A stretch of 64,000 nt of DNA from Lampris incognitus (GCF_029633865.1 NC_079214.1:17214753-17278752), one strand, 5' to 3'; shown: positions 47,010 through 59,490, numbered from the stretch's first letter. Numbers and translations: made by a program. The notes: generated by a model not told the origin, from the letters alone.

Positions 47010-50000
47010 TCACGTGGAGTTCAACTTTGGTGAACTTTGACCAGTGAATCCACAGCCTCAACCAATACCAAAGAAGTATGTGTGGTTTCACCCTGTGGAC
47101 CCACCACCCACGGGATGAGTATTGGAGTAAGGTGCAATGCAGGCCGGGTTGCAGGCAAAGGCGGGGACCGGGGCGTGGCGACTTCCGGAATCGCACACTG
47201 GTCCTCGGGACGTGGACTGTCACCTTGCTGGCAGGGAAGGACTCTGAGCTTGTGCAGGAGGTGGAGCGGTACCAACTAGATATAGTTGGGCTCACCTACA
47301 CACATAGCATGGGCTCTGGTACCAAATTCCTGGAGAGGGGCTGGACTCTACTTTTCCGGAGTTGGCCAAGGTGACAGGTGCCAGGCGGCTGTGGGGATAC
47401 TCACAAGTCCCCAGCTGAGCGCCACTGTGTTTGAGTTCTCCCCAGGGAATGAGAGGGTCGCCTCTCTATGACTGTGAGTCGCTGGGGGGAAGGCTCTGAC
47501 TGTTGTGTGTGCTTATGCACTGAATAGCAGTTTGGAGTATTCGGCCTTCTTGGAGTCTCTAGGTGGTGTCCTGGATAGGGTTCTGCCTGGGGACTTTGTA
47601 GTTCTGCTAGGGGACTTTAATGCTCACGTGGCTTACAATAGAGAAACCTGAAACCTGGAGGGGCGTGATTGGGAGGATCGGCCTCTCCGATCAGAACCTG
47701 ATCGGTGCTTTGTTGGACTTCTGTGTGAGTCATGGTTTACTTACTTAAGGTTGTCCATCGTGTCCGATGACAATCCTGCCTCTGTCACTTGTGAGTCTTC
47801 TTATGGCTGTAAAGCCCAATCTGCGATCCACACTGTCTGCCACAGACAGAACAGGTGAGATCGCTGGCTGGGGGTGTAGGTGTGGTACTGGCTTCATGTC
47901 TCTTCAGACGTCTCCTGGTCCGTCGATCATCTCTGTCCTTCTCGAGCTTTTGCACCCCTTGTTGACAGAGCTGCCGCCAGATGGAGCGTTGGGCGGCAGT
48001 GTCCTCCAGCTGGCTCGGGTTCAGGCCGCACTTTTTTATGATGGCCTTCAGTTGGTTTTGTACCATTTTTTCTGGCCCCCTGCCAAGCGGCGGCCAAGAT
48101 GTAGCTGGGCATACAGCACTTTACGCGGTAAGCGCTCCTTTGAGTCATGGATTGGTCATAACAAACACCATGTTCGAACATAAGGTGGTTCATAAGTGTA
48201 CTTGGTACCAGAACACCTTAGGCCGAAGATCAATGATAAACTTTGCAGTCATATCGTCAGATCTGCAGCCTTATGTTTTGGAAACTCAGGTGAAGAGAGG
48301 AGCGGAGCTGTCAACTGATCACTACCTGGTGGTAAGTTGGATCAGATGGCGGGGAAGGTTGCTGGACAGACATGGCAAACCTAAACGTGTAGTGAGGGTC
48401 AACTTGGAACATCTGGTGGAGGCCCCTGTCTGTGAGGTTTTCAACTCCCACCTCCGGAAGAAGTTCTCATGTATCTCAATGGAGGCTGGGGACATGGAGT
48501 CTGAGTGGGCCATGTTCAAAGCCTCTATTGCAGATGCGGCAGGTAGGAGCTGTGGTCATAAGGTCATCAGTGCCCAACAGGCACTGATGACCTTATGACC
48601 AGGCAACATAAGAACCCGCTGGTGGACACCGGTGGTGAGGGAAGCCGTCAGGCTGAAGAAGGAGGCCTTTCGGGCTTGGTTGGCCCAGGGGTCTCCTGAA
48701 GCAGCAGACAGGTACCGGGAGGCCGGAAGGGCTGTGGCTTCGGTGGTTGCGGAAGCAAACCTCAGGTGTGGGAGGAGTTCGGTGAGGCTATGGAGGAGGA
48801 CTTTTGGCCTCAAGGAAGTTCTGGCAAACCAACCAGTGACTCAGGAAGGGGAAGCAGGGTTTGACTCAGCTGTGTTCAGCTGGGGAGGGGAACTGCTGAC
48901 CCAGACTGGGGATGTTGTCGGGCAGTGGAAAGAAAATTTTGAGAAGCTCTCTGAGGTAGTTAAGAAGCTGCTCGGTGGCAAGGTGTTGAATGTGGATGAA
49001 ATTCGCCCTGAGATGCTAAAGGCTCTGGATATTGTTGGGCTGTCTTGGCTGACAAACCTCTTCAGTGTGGAGGTCGGGGACAGTACCGGTGGAGTGGCAC
49101 ACTTGGGTGGTGGTTCCCATATTTAAAAAAGGGGACCGGAGGGTGTGCTTCAATTATTGGGGCATCACACTGCTCAGCCTCCCTGGGAAAGTCTACTCTA
49201 GAGTGTTGGAGAGGAGGTTCCGACCGATTGTCAAACCTCGGATCCAGGAGGAACAATGTGGATTCTGTCCTGGCTGTGGAACAATGGACCAACTCTTTAC
49301 TCTTGCGGAAGTGCTGAGGGAGGCATGGGAGTTTGACCAGCCAGTCTACATGTGTTTTGTGGACTTGGAGAAGGCTTACGACTGTGTACCCTAGGGCACT
49401 CTGTGGGGGGTACTGTGGGAGTATGGGGTACCGGGGCAGTTGCTACAAGCCATCCAGTCCTTGTATAATCAAAGTGAGAGCTGTGTCCACATTCTTGGCA
49501 CAAAGTCAAAGATGTTATCGGTGAATGTTGGACTCTGCCAAGGTTGTCCCTTTTCTCTGATTCTGTTTGTGATATTCATGGACAGGATCTCAAGGCGCAG
49601 CCAAGGTGAGGAGTGTGTCCCTTTTGGGAACCTCAGAATTGCATCTCTGCTCTTTGCAGATGATGTGGTTTTGTTGGCTTCAGCAGAATGCGACCTCCAG
49701 CGTGCACTGGGGTGGTTTGCAGCTGAGTGTGAAATGGCCAGGATGAGAGTCAGCACCTTTAAGTCTGAGGCCATGATTCTCTACCAGAAAATGGTGGATT
49801 GCTCCCTTCGGGTTGGGGATGAGTTGTTGACTCAAGTAAAGGAGTTCAAGTATCTCGGGGTCTAGTTCATGAGTGAGGGTAGGATGGAGTGGGAGATTGG
49901 TAGGCGGATTGGTCTAGCACCAGCAGTAATGCGGACGTTGTACCCGACCGTTTTGATGAAGAGGGAGCTGAGCTGGAAGGTAAAGATCTCAATCCAACCA

Positions 50001-50510
50001 TCACCTGTGGTCATGAGCTTTGGGTAGTGACCGAAAGGGCGAGATTGCAGATACAAGCGGCTGATATGAGTTTTCCTCCGTACGGTGTCTGGGCTCAGCA
50101 TTAGAAATAGGGTGAGGAGCTTGGACATCTGGAGGGAACTTGGAGTAGAGCTGCTGCTCCTTCGCATCGAAAGGAGCCAGTTGAGGTGGTTCGGGCATCT
50201 GATTAGGATGCCTCCTGGGCGTCTTCCTTTGGCAGTTTTCCGGGCATGTCCAACTACGAGGAGACCCTGGGGTAGACCCAGAACTCGCTGGAGGGACTAC
50301 ATGTCCAATCTGGTCTGGGAACATCTTGGGATCCCCCAAGGAGGAGCTGGAGGGCGTTGCTGGGGAGAGGGACATCTGGAGTGCCCTACTTAGCTTGCTG
50401 CCACCGCGAGCTGACCCCAGAGAAGAGGCTGATGATGAACTGAGATGAGATGAGCTGGGCTGAGACGAGATGAGATGAGATGAGAGGGGATGAGAGGAGA
50501 TGAGATGTGT
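47010..50510 (+). pseudogene. Decayed RTE/Rex-type LINE with endonuclease and reverse transcriptase remnants
   Basis: An endonuclease-like part (about 47200-47720, with [11 protein letters not shown]) is followed by reverse transcriptase blocks: PVEWHTWVVVPIFKKGDRRV, GITLLSLPGKVYSRVLERRF, EEQCGFCPG, catalytic motif A MCFVDLEKAYD, GLCQGCPFSLILF, and motif C LLFADDVVLL. Then come EFKYLGV and a C-terminal basic block RSQLRWFGHLIRMPPGRLP. Several frameshifts and stops break the frame, for example after YDCVP and after YLGV. It ends in a GATGA-rich tail (50443-50510), as expected of RTE-type elements. A 405-bp foreign LINE end (47736-48140) and a small inverted duplication (48553-48601) sit inside. 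Clade inferred from motif wording and tail. Confidence 0.85.
47736..48140 (-). mobile_element. Nested 3' end of a different LINE, with 10-bp target-site duplications
   Basis: TGAGTCATGG occurs at 47726-47735 and 48141-48150. The insert is in reverse orientation and encodes the C-terminus of a LINE ORF: ends in ASDLTCSVCGRQCGSQIGLY then SHKKTHK, a CCHH zinc-finger-like end, followed by a 3' tail TTAAGTAAGTAAA. It interrupts the RTE/Rex-type element cleanly. Confidence 0.85.
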
Positions 50511-51214
50511 GGTTGACTCCACTTGGCAATATTTGGCTTTAGTTTTCTTAGTGAGCCAGGATGGAGGAGACTTTGTTACTGTGTCCAACCAGCCGGAATT
50601 GTACAACATTGATGGATGGATGCCCATGAAAACTGCAAACTGCCTCACAAGAGACATGCTTCCTGGCTGACAGTGAGTCGGGAAACAGGCATTGAACATA
50701 AATAAATGGAAAATGTATTAATAACATCAATTCATATTTTGTGGTAGACAAATATAATTGTACACCAATGTTCTTCCTCTGTATTTGTCTATAAAACTAT
50801 AACGTACAAGTGAGACAGTTAAGTGAAAACATTTATTCATCTTTCTCTGGGATTCAGTGTACACTTTCCCGTCACAAAACCAACAACTGCTCATGTGTGA
50901 CCGACAACCACAACCACTCAAATGGACTACAAACCAGCAGACAGATTTCTGTGTGCATCACATCCTGTACTGCCCACATTCAGCACGACTAGATACGGAT
51001 TTTGCCTCGGTAGGTGATGGTCATTTGCCTTCATTCGCGCATGTGTGACCGTAGCCTAATTTTGAATAGAATTTGATTTCCTCAAGTTCTACCGCAATTG
51101 CCATGGGGTCCATACATAGATGTCAGGTTAGTTTAACTTCATCAACGAATTACATGTTTTCTCTTTACAGCCAGGGCTTTTCTTTTGATAGGGCATCTGT
51201 GATTGGTGTGTGGG
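50511..51214. other. Unannotated sequence between two LINE remnants
   Basis: Nothing recognised. Confidence 0.45.
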
Positions 51215-51724
51215 TATCATGGCATGTACATTTAAAGTCAAAAATGCAGCTGCGCCGCACCATCATAATAGCAACTCTTCTATACGGTGCAGAATCCTGG
51301 ACCCTAACAAAAGCTATGGAGAAAAAAAAATACAAGCCTTAACTTAGAGTTATAGAAGAATGCTGCAAATCCCATACACAGTGCATGTCACCAACATTGA
51401 AGTGCTGAACAGAGTTAAGGGAGCTACTGGTCACCATGATAGTTTACTGACAATGGTAAAAAAAAAGAAAAGAAAAGGAAATTAAACTGGTTTGGGCACA
51501 TTTGCCGAATGGAAAGGACACTTGCAAAGGACGTCCTGCAAGGCCTGGTAGAAGGGACTAGGAAGAGAGGGAGACTGAGAAAAACAACATCGAAGAATGA
51601 CTACAAATGAGCGTAGTGGAGGCAGGGAGAGCTGCGATGGATAGGGAACAGCCGAAGAGACTTGTTGTGGCATCAGCTGTGCTCCTATGACCGCCATAGG
51701 TTACGAAACTGATGATGATGATGA
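51215..51724 (+). pseudogene. 3' end of a third LINE type
   Basis: Broken frames read IIIATLLYGAESWTLTKAME, then VKGATGHHDSLLTMV, and KLNWFGHICRMERTLAKDVL followed by GTRKRGRPRKTT. These are the C-terminal blocks of endonuclease/reverse transcriptase LINEs. A (GAT)n tail follows at about 51711-51724. Stops and frameshifts present; 5' truncated. Confidence 0.75.
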
Positions 51725-52217
51725 ACACATTTAAAGCCTGTTTATAAAATCCTGAATGAATTAAAAAAATAACGGTATAAATGTGAATAATAGTGTTAAC
51801 TTATTTATATCCTGTTGCATCATTGACATGATCCACGACTCTGTTGTTTGAAAGCTTAAATATCCTTCTACGTATAGACTGTTTCTTTTCTTCAGTCTCA
51901 TATCCTGTAAACACACAAAAGGACCAAATTTAGACATGGATTAAGGAGGTCAATGCATTTTATGGGAAAGAAAATTGTGCCTCATATTTTGTGAACTCAT
52001 TTTGTGTATAATATATATCTACTGTTGGTTAAATCAGCTTTTTTGTTTTTTAGCAATCTCCTTTTAATACCATAGGTCTTGCAGTCTGAGGATGGGCAAA
52101 AGCAACCATTGAGGGGTGCATCTTCATATTGTAATCTCTTCAAGCTTTGTGAAAGCTTTGTATGTACTTGCACATGTGTATGTGAATACATGGATGATTT
52201 TTATGTGACTGTGTGTA
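51725..52217. other. Unannotated AT-rich sequence
   Basis: Nothing recognised. Confidence 0.45.
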
Positions 52218-53345
52218 TTAGGGCTGTCACGATGTCAGATTTTCACTACATGATTATCGTGGCCAAAAGAATTCCCGATAATGATATTATCACGATATCT
52301 ATAGAAAATTTGAAAAAAATAATGCTATCAGTCAAATTCATCTTTAACTTTGTTTATTGTGCGTTTTGTCTCTTTTTTTGGCAAATTAGTTACACTCAAA
52401 ATACGAGTGTAGGGAGGTGTAGTGATAGTCTGTGTAACCATAACTGTACAAAAGCGTGCAAGAAGGAACATCCATCCGTCCATTATCTGAACCGCTTATC
52501 CTGCTCTCAGGGTCGCGGGGATGCATCCCAGCAGTCAGGCGGCAGGCGGGGAGACACTGTGGACAGGCCGCCAGGCCATCACAGGCCCGACACACACACC
52601 TAGGAACAATTTAGTATGGCCAATTCACCTGACCTGCATGTCTTTGGACTGTGGGAGGAAACCGGAGCCCCCGGAGGAAACCCACGCAGACACGGGGAGA
52701 ACATGCAAACTCCACACAGAGGACAACCCGGGGCGACCCTCAAGGTTGGTCAACCCAAGGGCTCAAACCCAGGACCTTCTTGCTGTGAGGCGACCACGCT
52801 AACCACTGCGCCACCGTGCCGCCCCCAAAAAGGAACAGTTACATTTAATGGATATTGAAAAGGCAACCAGATGAATTGATAAACAAAAAATCCACAAGGC
52901 CGAACATCTGCCATCAATACAATGTGAACTGAAACCAAATCAGTTGTGGGGAGCAGGGGACAGAGAGTTTGTGTGTGAGACCACAGGCTGACAGCTAACC
53001 ACTCTGACATACTGTGATTTAATGTCCCCTGACCACGTCCTTACATAATAGTTTCCTCTTTCCATTTTTCATGGCATAATTTTTTTGCGGCAGTAGTATC
53101 CGCACACTGTGGTAGTAGCTAGCTAGCTAGTTAATATGTCACTGCATCACGTTAGGTGTATGTGTGTGTGTGTGGGGGGAGGGCATCGGGGGAGAGAGAC
53201 AAAGTGAGACCGGAAAGTAATGGAAATGATTTAAGAGGCGCAACATTATTTACACAATATTATGTGTATTATTAACTTGAGATCAATATTTTTTTTTTTT
53301 AATATCAGGATTATCGTCGATACCGGTATATCGCGACCGGCATAT
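52218..53345. repeat. Dispersed repeat split by a SINE
   Basis: Left part reads GGGCTGTCACGATGTCAGAT and ATTATCACGATATC (52218-52330). Right part reads GGATTATCGTCGATACCGGT and ATATCGCGACCGG (53305-53345). These are the ends of a common fish element of the ATCG-rich kind. Limits are approximate and the middle is poorly conserved. Confidence 0.4.
52471..52826 (-). mobile_element. tRNA-derived SINE, family A, with near-perfect target duplication
   Basis: Minus-strand reading has a tRNA-like head (GGCGCAGTGGTTAGCGTGGT), the GTCTTTGGACTGTGGGAGG block in reverse, and a GGATGGATG-type 3' tail. AGAAGGAACA (52461-52470) and AAAAGGAACA (52828-52837) look like the target-site duplication. Confidence 0.87.
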
Positions 53346-54120
53346 CGAGAACAGGTTTACTTGTTTGATTCTGTTTAAATCATTTTAAAGGTTAATACTG
53401 AAACTCATATATAGTTTAGGAAGCCTGCGACAATCTGTCAAATTGCAGAAAAGTAAGGTAAGGTGTTTGCTTGGGATATAGCAGTGTAAATATAACAAAC
53501 ATGTATGTGTGTGGTGTATGTGCTCTAATGGGCCTCATTTATCAAACAGGACACATGTTTTTCTATGTAAATCGTTCACACTGATGTTTCCACTGTAAGT
53601 GTGGTATTTATGAAAGTTTACGCCGGCCAGTTAATTTAGTAAATGGCTCCCTGCTTCGCTTTGTCTCAGTGTGCTGACAGTTTATAAGGACACATTTTGA
53701 AGAATAGATTGCCTCTTAGAGGAGAACAAGAGGACTGTTTGAAGGCTGGTGTAAAGCCAAGGATCCCATCCCTAATTGTTGTCAGCCCAAATTATGTTTA
53801 TTGGGTTTGTTCAGTAAATCTAAATTGATCAATAGAGGGACACAGATGGATGGAGAATACACGCATAACCACACACACACGCACACAGCTATACACAGGA
53901 TCTTAATTAATACCCGGAGGAGACATGGCCATGAACGCTGCTGCCTGTTACGAAGTTGGCAACAGTCAGTCTAGACTCCATTGTGTGTCCCTCTTGATGA
54001 ATAGACAGACTAGTGTGGTTAGTGAGGCTGATCAAGTACCCTGATCCAGTCATTCAGGACAGGGCGTTACTAAACATGGCAATGCGCTCCTTCAAACTTC
54101 CTTGAAAAATAACGATCGGG
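53346..54120. other. Unannotated sequence
   Basis: A short (CA)n near 53870; otherwise nothing recognised. Confidence 0.45.
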
Positions 54121-54134
54121 AAAACTATAAAGAG

Positions 54135-54367
54135 GGCGGCATGTTGGTGCAGTGGTTAGCGCGGTTGCCTCACAGCGAGAGGGTCCTGGGTTCGAGCCCC
54201 GGGGTAGTCCAACCTTGGTGATCGTCCCAGGTCGTTCTCTGTGTGGAGTTTGCATGTCCTCCCCGTGTCTGCGTGAGTTTCCTCCGGGTGGGTCCGGTTT
54301 CCTCCCACAGTCCAAAGACATGTAGGTCAGGTGAATCAGCTGTACTAAAATTGTCCCTAGGTATGAA

Positions 54368-54400
<33 letters not shown>

Positions 54401-54531
54401 GCCCTGTGATGGCCTGGCGGCCTGTCCAGGTTGTCTCCCCGCCTTCCGCCCAATGACTGCTGGAACAGGCTCTAGCATCCCCGCGACCCTGAGAGCAGGG
54501 TGAGCGGTTCAGATAATGGATGGATGGATGG
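54135..54531 (+). mobile_element. tRNA-derived SINE, family A, full length with 14-bp target duplication
   Basis: A-box TGGTGCAGTGG and B-box GGTTCGAGCC near the 5' end; (GT)n inside at 54368-54394; GGATGGATGGATGG tail. AAAACTATAAAGAG (54121-54134) and AAAACTAGAAAGAG (54532-54545) differ at one base. Confidence 0.9.
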
Positions 54532-54545
54532 AAAACTAGAAAGAG

Positions 54546-55639
54546 GTGCATTGTGACTGAGGTCACCTACTTAGAATATATAAATGTGGTTTACATTTTT
54601 TGGTGAAAAACAATATATTCTAGTAGGGCATCGGATTGTCTCAGCAGGTGTAGCTAGATATCCTGAGAGGCCGTACACAATCTCTTGGTCGCAAATTGTC
54701 ACGATAGGTTTTTATTCCAAAATCTCAGTCGTTTTCCCTGCCTTGCAGTGTTCTCCCTGGATGGCCATCCATCCTTTCACACATTATCTCTTTTGGGAAG
54801 TAGACACAAACTATTTAAGTGTATCAAGAGAGACTTTGTGCAGCAATATTTTATCGATCTTGGTGATGGGGCCCTGGGGGAACATTCTCCCTGACCTCAT
54901 TGAACAACAGGGTACCAGCTTTGCATTTTTCATCAAGCGGATGCAATATTTCAAATGTTCAAGTGCCTGAAAGTAAAAGCCGAGCCATTAAAAGAAAACC
55001 TCTGATGCAACACACGTATCAGTGTCACTGTATGAACGCAGGTCGCTGACAAAAGTATTTGAATCAGAATTTAATATATTTGAATTATACGCTTTACATG
55101 CAGAAAAGTTTTCATAAATCTGAAAAATTAAACCATAATGTTTTACTTCTGACGGTTCATAATTATGAAATTCAGGCTCCAAAGTTAAGATCTGAAAAAT
55201 TTAAGATCCCAAAATACAAACCTCTCAAAGTGCAAAAATTCAGACTGTAAGTAAATTAGGCCAAAGATGAAGCATCCAGGTCACCTGGATGTAAAGTAGA
55301 AGTAAAAGAGTAGAAGAGCACAGATGTAATTTAACTCCGTTTGTCCGAGGCTCCCTTGCTCCGGCTTCACAACCTTCCTTTCTGTGGGCAAGTTGATTGT
55401 GTTAAAGGTAGAACGAGTAGGATTTTTCTAAAAATCAATGTATTGACTCATGCAAAAATAATCCCTCTCAATCATCACTTATGACCCACTGGACATGTGT
55501 GGTGGTGTCTGTATCTGAAGAGACCATGTCCTCTGCCTGTATTTTTTATTTTGCTGTATACAGGACGTTTCTTGGCGTTAACTTTTGGGCTCTGGGTCAC
55601 TGTAAAAACGTAGCGACCAGGTGGCAGATCGAGATCATA
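54546..55639. other. Unannotated sequence
   Basis: A 128-codon frame at 54584-54970 has no domain. The last part (about 55400-55600) resembles a repeat seen in other fish, but I cannot name it. Confidence 0.35.
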
Positions 55640-56960
55640 AGCACGCATCCCAAGAGAAGCCACCACAATGGTGGGCACAGCGCCGAAAAGACGCAAATAT
55701 AGTGAGGCGAGACGCCAAGCGGACAAAGCTCGTTCCAAAATGAGAGCAAATCAGGGGTTGGCTTTCACCCGCTGGCGAGCACCGAAGGAGAGGACGGGGA
55801 TGAAGAGCCATACGGAGGTGGCCTGTACACTGGGATGTGTTCTGGCAGCTGTGGTCAGGGGGCGTGCACATCTGGTGTCGCATTACAGAAACTTCCTATC
55901 CGAAGTCGCAAGATAGGAAGAGTCTAAGATAGGATTTTTTTCCAATTTGGTATTACAGAAGCAAATCCCAACTAACTTCAGAAATCCTATTTTATCTTAC
56001 TTCATCCTATCTTATCCCAGGTTAGGAAATCCTAAATACTCAATCCAACATCGCTTATCAACTTTTATGTCTGTTACCATGGAACCAACAGTACTTTTAT
56101 CATCTCGCCAAGCTAAACAACTGTGTAACTGTTGGTTGTTCTCATTGAAACATACTGAAACATACATTGAAAGCCACCTCGACTGCGGTGAGTTCCTCCC
56201 CTGATGGAGACTGTATGTAACGAGCAGCCAAATTGATAACCGCTGCTGCCACCTTATTTAAATTGCATGACATAGCGGGCTGAGATATTTTTGGGCTGTC
56301 AGCCACTCCACTTTGAAAATCTCCTTTTGCAATAAAAAAAAAAATGAAGCGTCAGTTGCACAACAGCCGGGAGAGCCCCATGCCGCGGGGTCGGCCTCTC
56401 CAAAGCCGGTCGTGGTTGCTCGGCTAACTGCAGGATTGTGGCCCGGGGTAGCCTGTAGCTACCTAGAAACAAGCGTTTTGTCATCAAACCGCAACACATC
56501 GTTAGGGTCTGCCGTAAGCCTCTCATTGAATAAGTTCCACCTGTTGACATTTCGTTGGTTGTGTAAAAGTAATAAAAGAGCAGCTGTACGGATTACACAA
56601 GTTAGCTATCTGGTGGAAAAGTGAACGTTAGATAGCGTAACATAAGTTAGGTCCTATCTTATGTTATTACTCATGTTAAGTATCCTAACTGTTAGGATGC
56701 TTGTGTAATACACTTTATCCATCTTAAGTTAGGATAGAACATCCATTCACTTCCATCCATCCATTATCCAAACCGCTTATCCTGCTCAGGGTCGCAAGAT
56801 AAGAGGTTTGGATAATGGATGGATGGAAGTTAGGAAAATTGACTAGGGAACTGTTCATTTGTAATGGCTTTTTTCCTAAATCAGGCCCTAACCCTAATTA
56901 CCATGGTTACCAAACAGTTAAGATAGGACCTGCAAGTTGGGAAGTTTCTGTATTGTGGCC
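55640..56960. mobile_element. DNA-transposon-like block with imperfect terminal inverted repeats
   Basis: TTACAGAAACTTCC near 55884 is mirrored by GGAAGTTTCTGTATT near 56939. Between them are many CTATCTTA/TAAGATAG motifs. A basic open frame just outside the left end (55668-55916: RRKYSEARRQADKARSKMRA then LAFTRWRAPKE) recalls an N-terminal fragment found in fish element-derived proteins; its family was not identified. Boundaries approximate. Confidence 0.4.
56750..56829. repeat. Perfect 25-bp inverted repeat made of SINE-tail sequence
   Basis: CTTCCATCCATCCATTATCC plus AAACC (56750-56774) and its exact reverse complement (56805-56829), spaced by 30 bp that include CTGCTCAGGGTCGC. Confidence 0.9.
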
Positions 56961-57199
56961 CCAGGTGTCGCTGAGCCAGGGAGGAGGGGCAACTTTGACT
57001 GTTGTGTTTGCAAACTGCAACCGACAAATCCTATAAGTATCTCTGTAAGAGCTTTAATACAGCTTAGGGTTCGGTGACATGTTTGTGTTTGGACGGCTGA
57101 TAACAGTTTGGTGCCGGGTCCCAGTCTCTCTGCCAAATAAAAGCACATTGTTAAATACTTTAATTAATAACAATTTAATTAGATAAATTAATAAAATTA

Positions 57200-58425
57200 A
57201 ATAATTTAATTAGCGGTATAAAGTTGACCAGCCACAGCATGAAGATATGGGAAAGAATAATAGAAGCTAGGTTAAGAGGAGAGGTAACTAGTGAGTAGCA
57301 GTATGGTTTCATGCCATGAAAGAGCACCACAGATGTGATGTTTGCTCTGACAATGTTGACGGAGAAGTATAGAGGTCAGAAGGAGTTACATTGTGTCTTT
57401 GTGGGTTTAGAGAAAGCATATAACAGGGTGCTGAGAGAGGAGGTGTGGTATTGTATGAGGAAGTCGGGAGTTGCAGAGAAGTATGTAGGAGTGGTGCAGG
57501 ATATGCATGAGGGAAGAGTGGCAGTGGTGAGGTGTGCGGTTGGAGTGACAGATGGGTTCAAGGTAGAGGTGGGATTACGTCAAGGATTGGCTCTGAGCCC
57601 TTTATTGTTTTCTTTTTTTCTTGTTTGTCTTGTTTGCAATGGTGATGGACAAGTTGATGGACAAGATCAGGCAGGAGTCTCTGTGGACTATGATGTTTGC
57701 GGATGACATTGTGATCTGTAGCGAGAGTAGGGTGCAGGCTGAGGAGAGCCTGGAGAGGTGTGAATGAGAGGGAAGACAGTGGAATGGTGAGGATGCAAGG
57801 AGTAGAGGTGACGAAGGTGTGTGAGTTTAAATACTTGGGGTCAGCTGTCCAAAGTAATGGGGAGTGCAGAAGAGAGGTGAAGAAGAGAGTGCAGGCAGGG
57901 TGGAGTGGGTGGAGAAGAGTGTCAGGAGTGATTTGTGACAGAAGGGTACCAGCAAGAGTTAAACGGAAGGTTTACATGGTAATGAGGCCAGCTATATTGT
58001 ATGGTTTGGAGACAGTGGCACTGACGAAAAGACAGGAGGTGGAGCTGGAGGTGGCAGAGGTGAAGATGCTAAGCTTTTCATTGGGAGTGACAAAAAAGGA
58101 CAGGATTAGGAACGATTATATTAGAGGGACAGCTCAGGTTGGACGGTTTGGAGACAAAGCAAGAGAGGCAAGATTGAGATGGTTTGGACATGTGTGGAGG
58201 AGAGATGCTGGGTATATTGGGAGAAGGATGCTGAATATGGAGCTGCCAGGCAAGTGGAAAAGAGGAAGGCCAAAGAGGAGGTTTATGGATGTGGTGAGAG
58301 AGGACATGCAGGTGGCTGATGTGACAGAGGGAAGATGCAGAGGACAGGAAGAGATGGAAACGGATGATCCGCTGTGGCAACCCCTAACGGGAGCAGCCGA
58401 AAATATTAGTAGTAGTAGTAGTTAA
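57200..58425 (+). pseudogene. RTE-like LINE, 5'-truncated, inactive
   Basis: Reverse transcriptase blocks run in order: ARLRGEVTSE, MFALTMLTEKYRGQKELHCV, FVGLEKAYNRV at motif A, GLRQGLALSPLLF, MMFADDIVICSE at motif C (57690-57720, in another frame), VCEFKYLGSAVQSNGECRRE, and then RLRWFGHVWRRDAGYIGRRM. The catalytic Asp of motif A (usually FVDLEKAYD) is Gly here. At least one frameshift lies near 57610-57760. It ends with CCCCTAACGGGAGCAGCCGA and a (TAG)n tail at 58408-58423. Clade assignment by recall of family wording. Confidence 0.85.
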
Positions 58426-59291
58426 GTACTTTAATTCATACATACAATAAATAATAATATTTCTAACTTTCCTCAGGTACATCTACTGAGCCAATAGAGC
58501 CACTCCCAGCTCTCCACAACCAGCTGACATGCAAAACCAGGCCATCATCACAGTAGCCTCATAAGACGGTGGATCATAGCACATAACACATGCTCTTTCA
58601 GTTCCTGAGTACTGGGATCAGTACTTATAATTTGATCTAATATGACCCATGCTCACATACATCACAGGACAGCAGGGCCAGCAGCAAACTCCCTCAGCTC
58701 AGTGTATGTGGGTAACAAAAGAATTACAGTAGAGAAGAGAGACTAATAGTGATGTATCTGTGTGTGTGTGGGGGGGTGTTCATTGTGCACACACTCTGGT
58801 GTCAATAATATAGCCTCCACTTGTCCAACACAGTCAATTCCAATTAGTCAGTAACTGGTGATGAATGGTTGAGAGATGGGGTGTAAAGGGTAGGGGGAAC
58901 TGGTTACCAGAGAAGCTTTTTCTCCAAGTTACCCACACTTGGCAGGTATTAAGTCCTACACTCACTGTTTGTATTTGCCATTTCTCTTTTTATGATAAAT
59001 TAATAAAAATAATTAAATAAAACTGAATGATTTTTCCAGACCCCTATGTTGTTCTTAAAAATGTAGATCTTGCTTCTGTTTTAGCTCCATCAATTTTGGT
59101 GTCATTGCCAGTATGCATTGGCACACTGCAAAACCTTATTGGAGCAACAGAGAACACAAGGCTGCGGCAGCCAGCAGTGACTTTCTCTTGTTTTGTAAGG
59201 AGATGCCTTTGTGTTTTTACTCCTGGTGGTCATTTTGAATGGTGCCATGGTGTCCATTTAGTCATAGTAAGTAAAAGTTATAGGTACCCTT
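58426..59291. other. Unannotated sequence
   Basis: AT-rich; a 94-codon frame at 59027-59311 lacks a recognisable domain. Confidence 0.45.
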
Positions 59292-59490
59292 CAGTGTTGG
59301 AATGTAGCTAAGAGCATTTACTTGAGTACTACACAAGTGCAATTTTGAGGTACTTGAGTATTTCCATTTCATTCTACTATATACCTCTACTGCACTACAT
59401 CTCAGAGGGCAATATTGCACATTTTACTCCACTACCTTTATTTGACCACTTCAGGTACTAGTTACTTTGCAGATTTAGATTATTAATATA
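59292..59490 (+). mobile_element. Fragment of a hAT-type non-autonomous element
   Basis: Begins CAGTGTTGGAATGTAGCTAA, a hAT-like CAGTG terminus. It continues through the fish repeat blocks GAGGTACTTGAGTATTTCCA and TTTTACTCCACTACCTTTAT. The right terminus was not found. Confidence 0.5.

Noticed and set aside
54134-54220. tRNA-like sequence with good A- and B-boxes
   Set aside because: It is the head of a SINE with a full SINE body, GGATGG tail and target duplications; not a tRNA gene.
54584-54970. 128-codon plus-strand frame
   Set aside because: No recognisable domain and repeat-rich surroundings; treated as chance.
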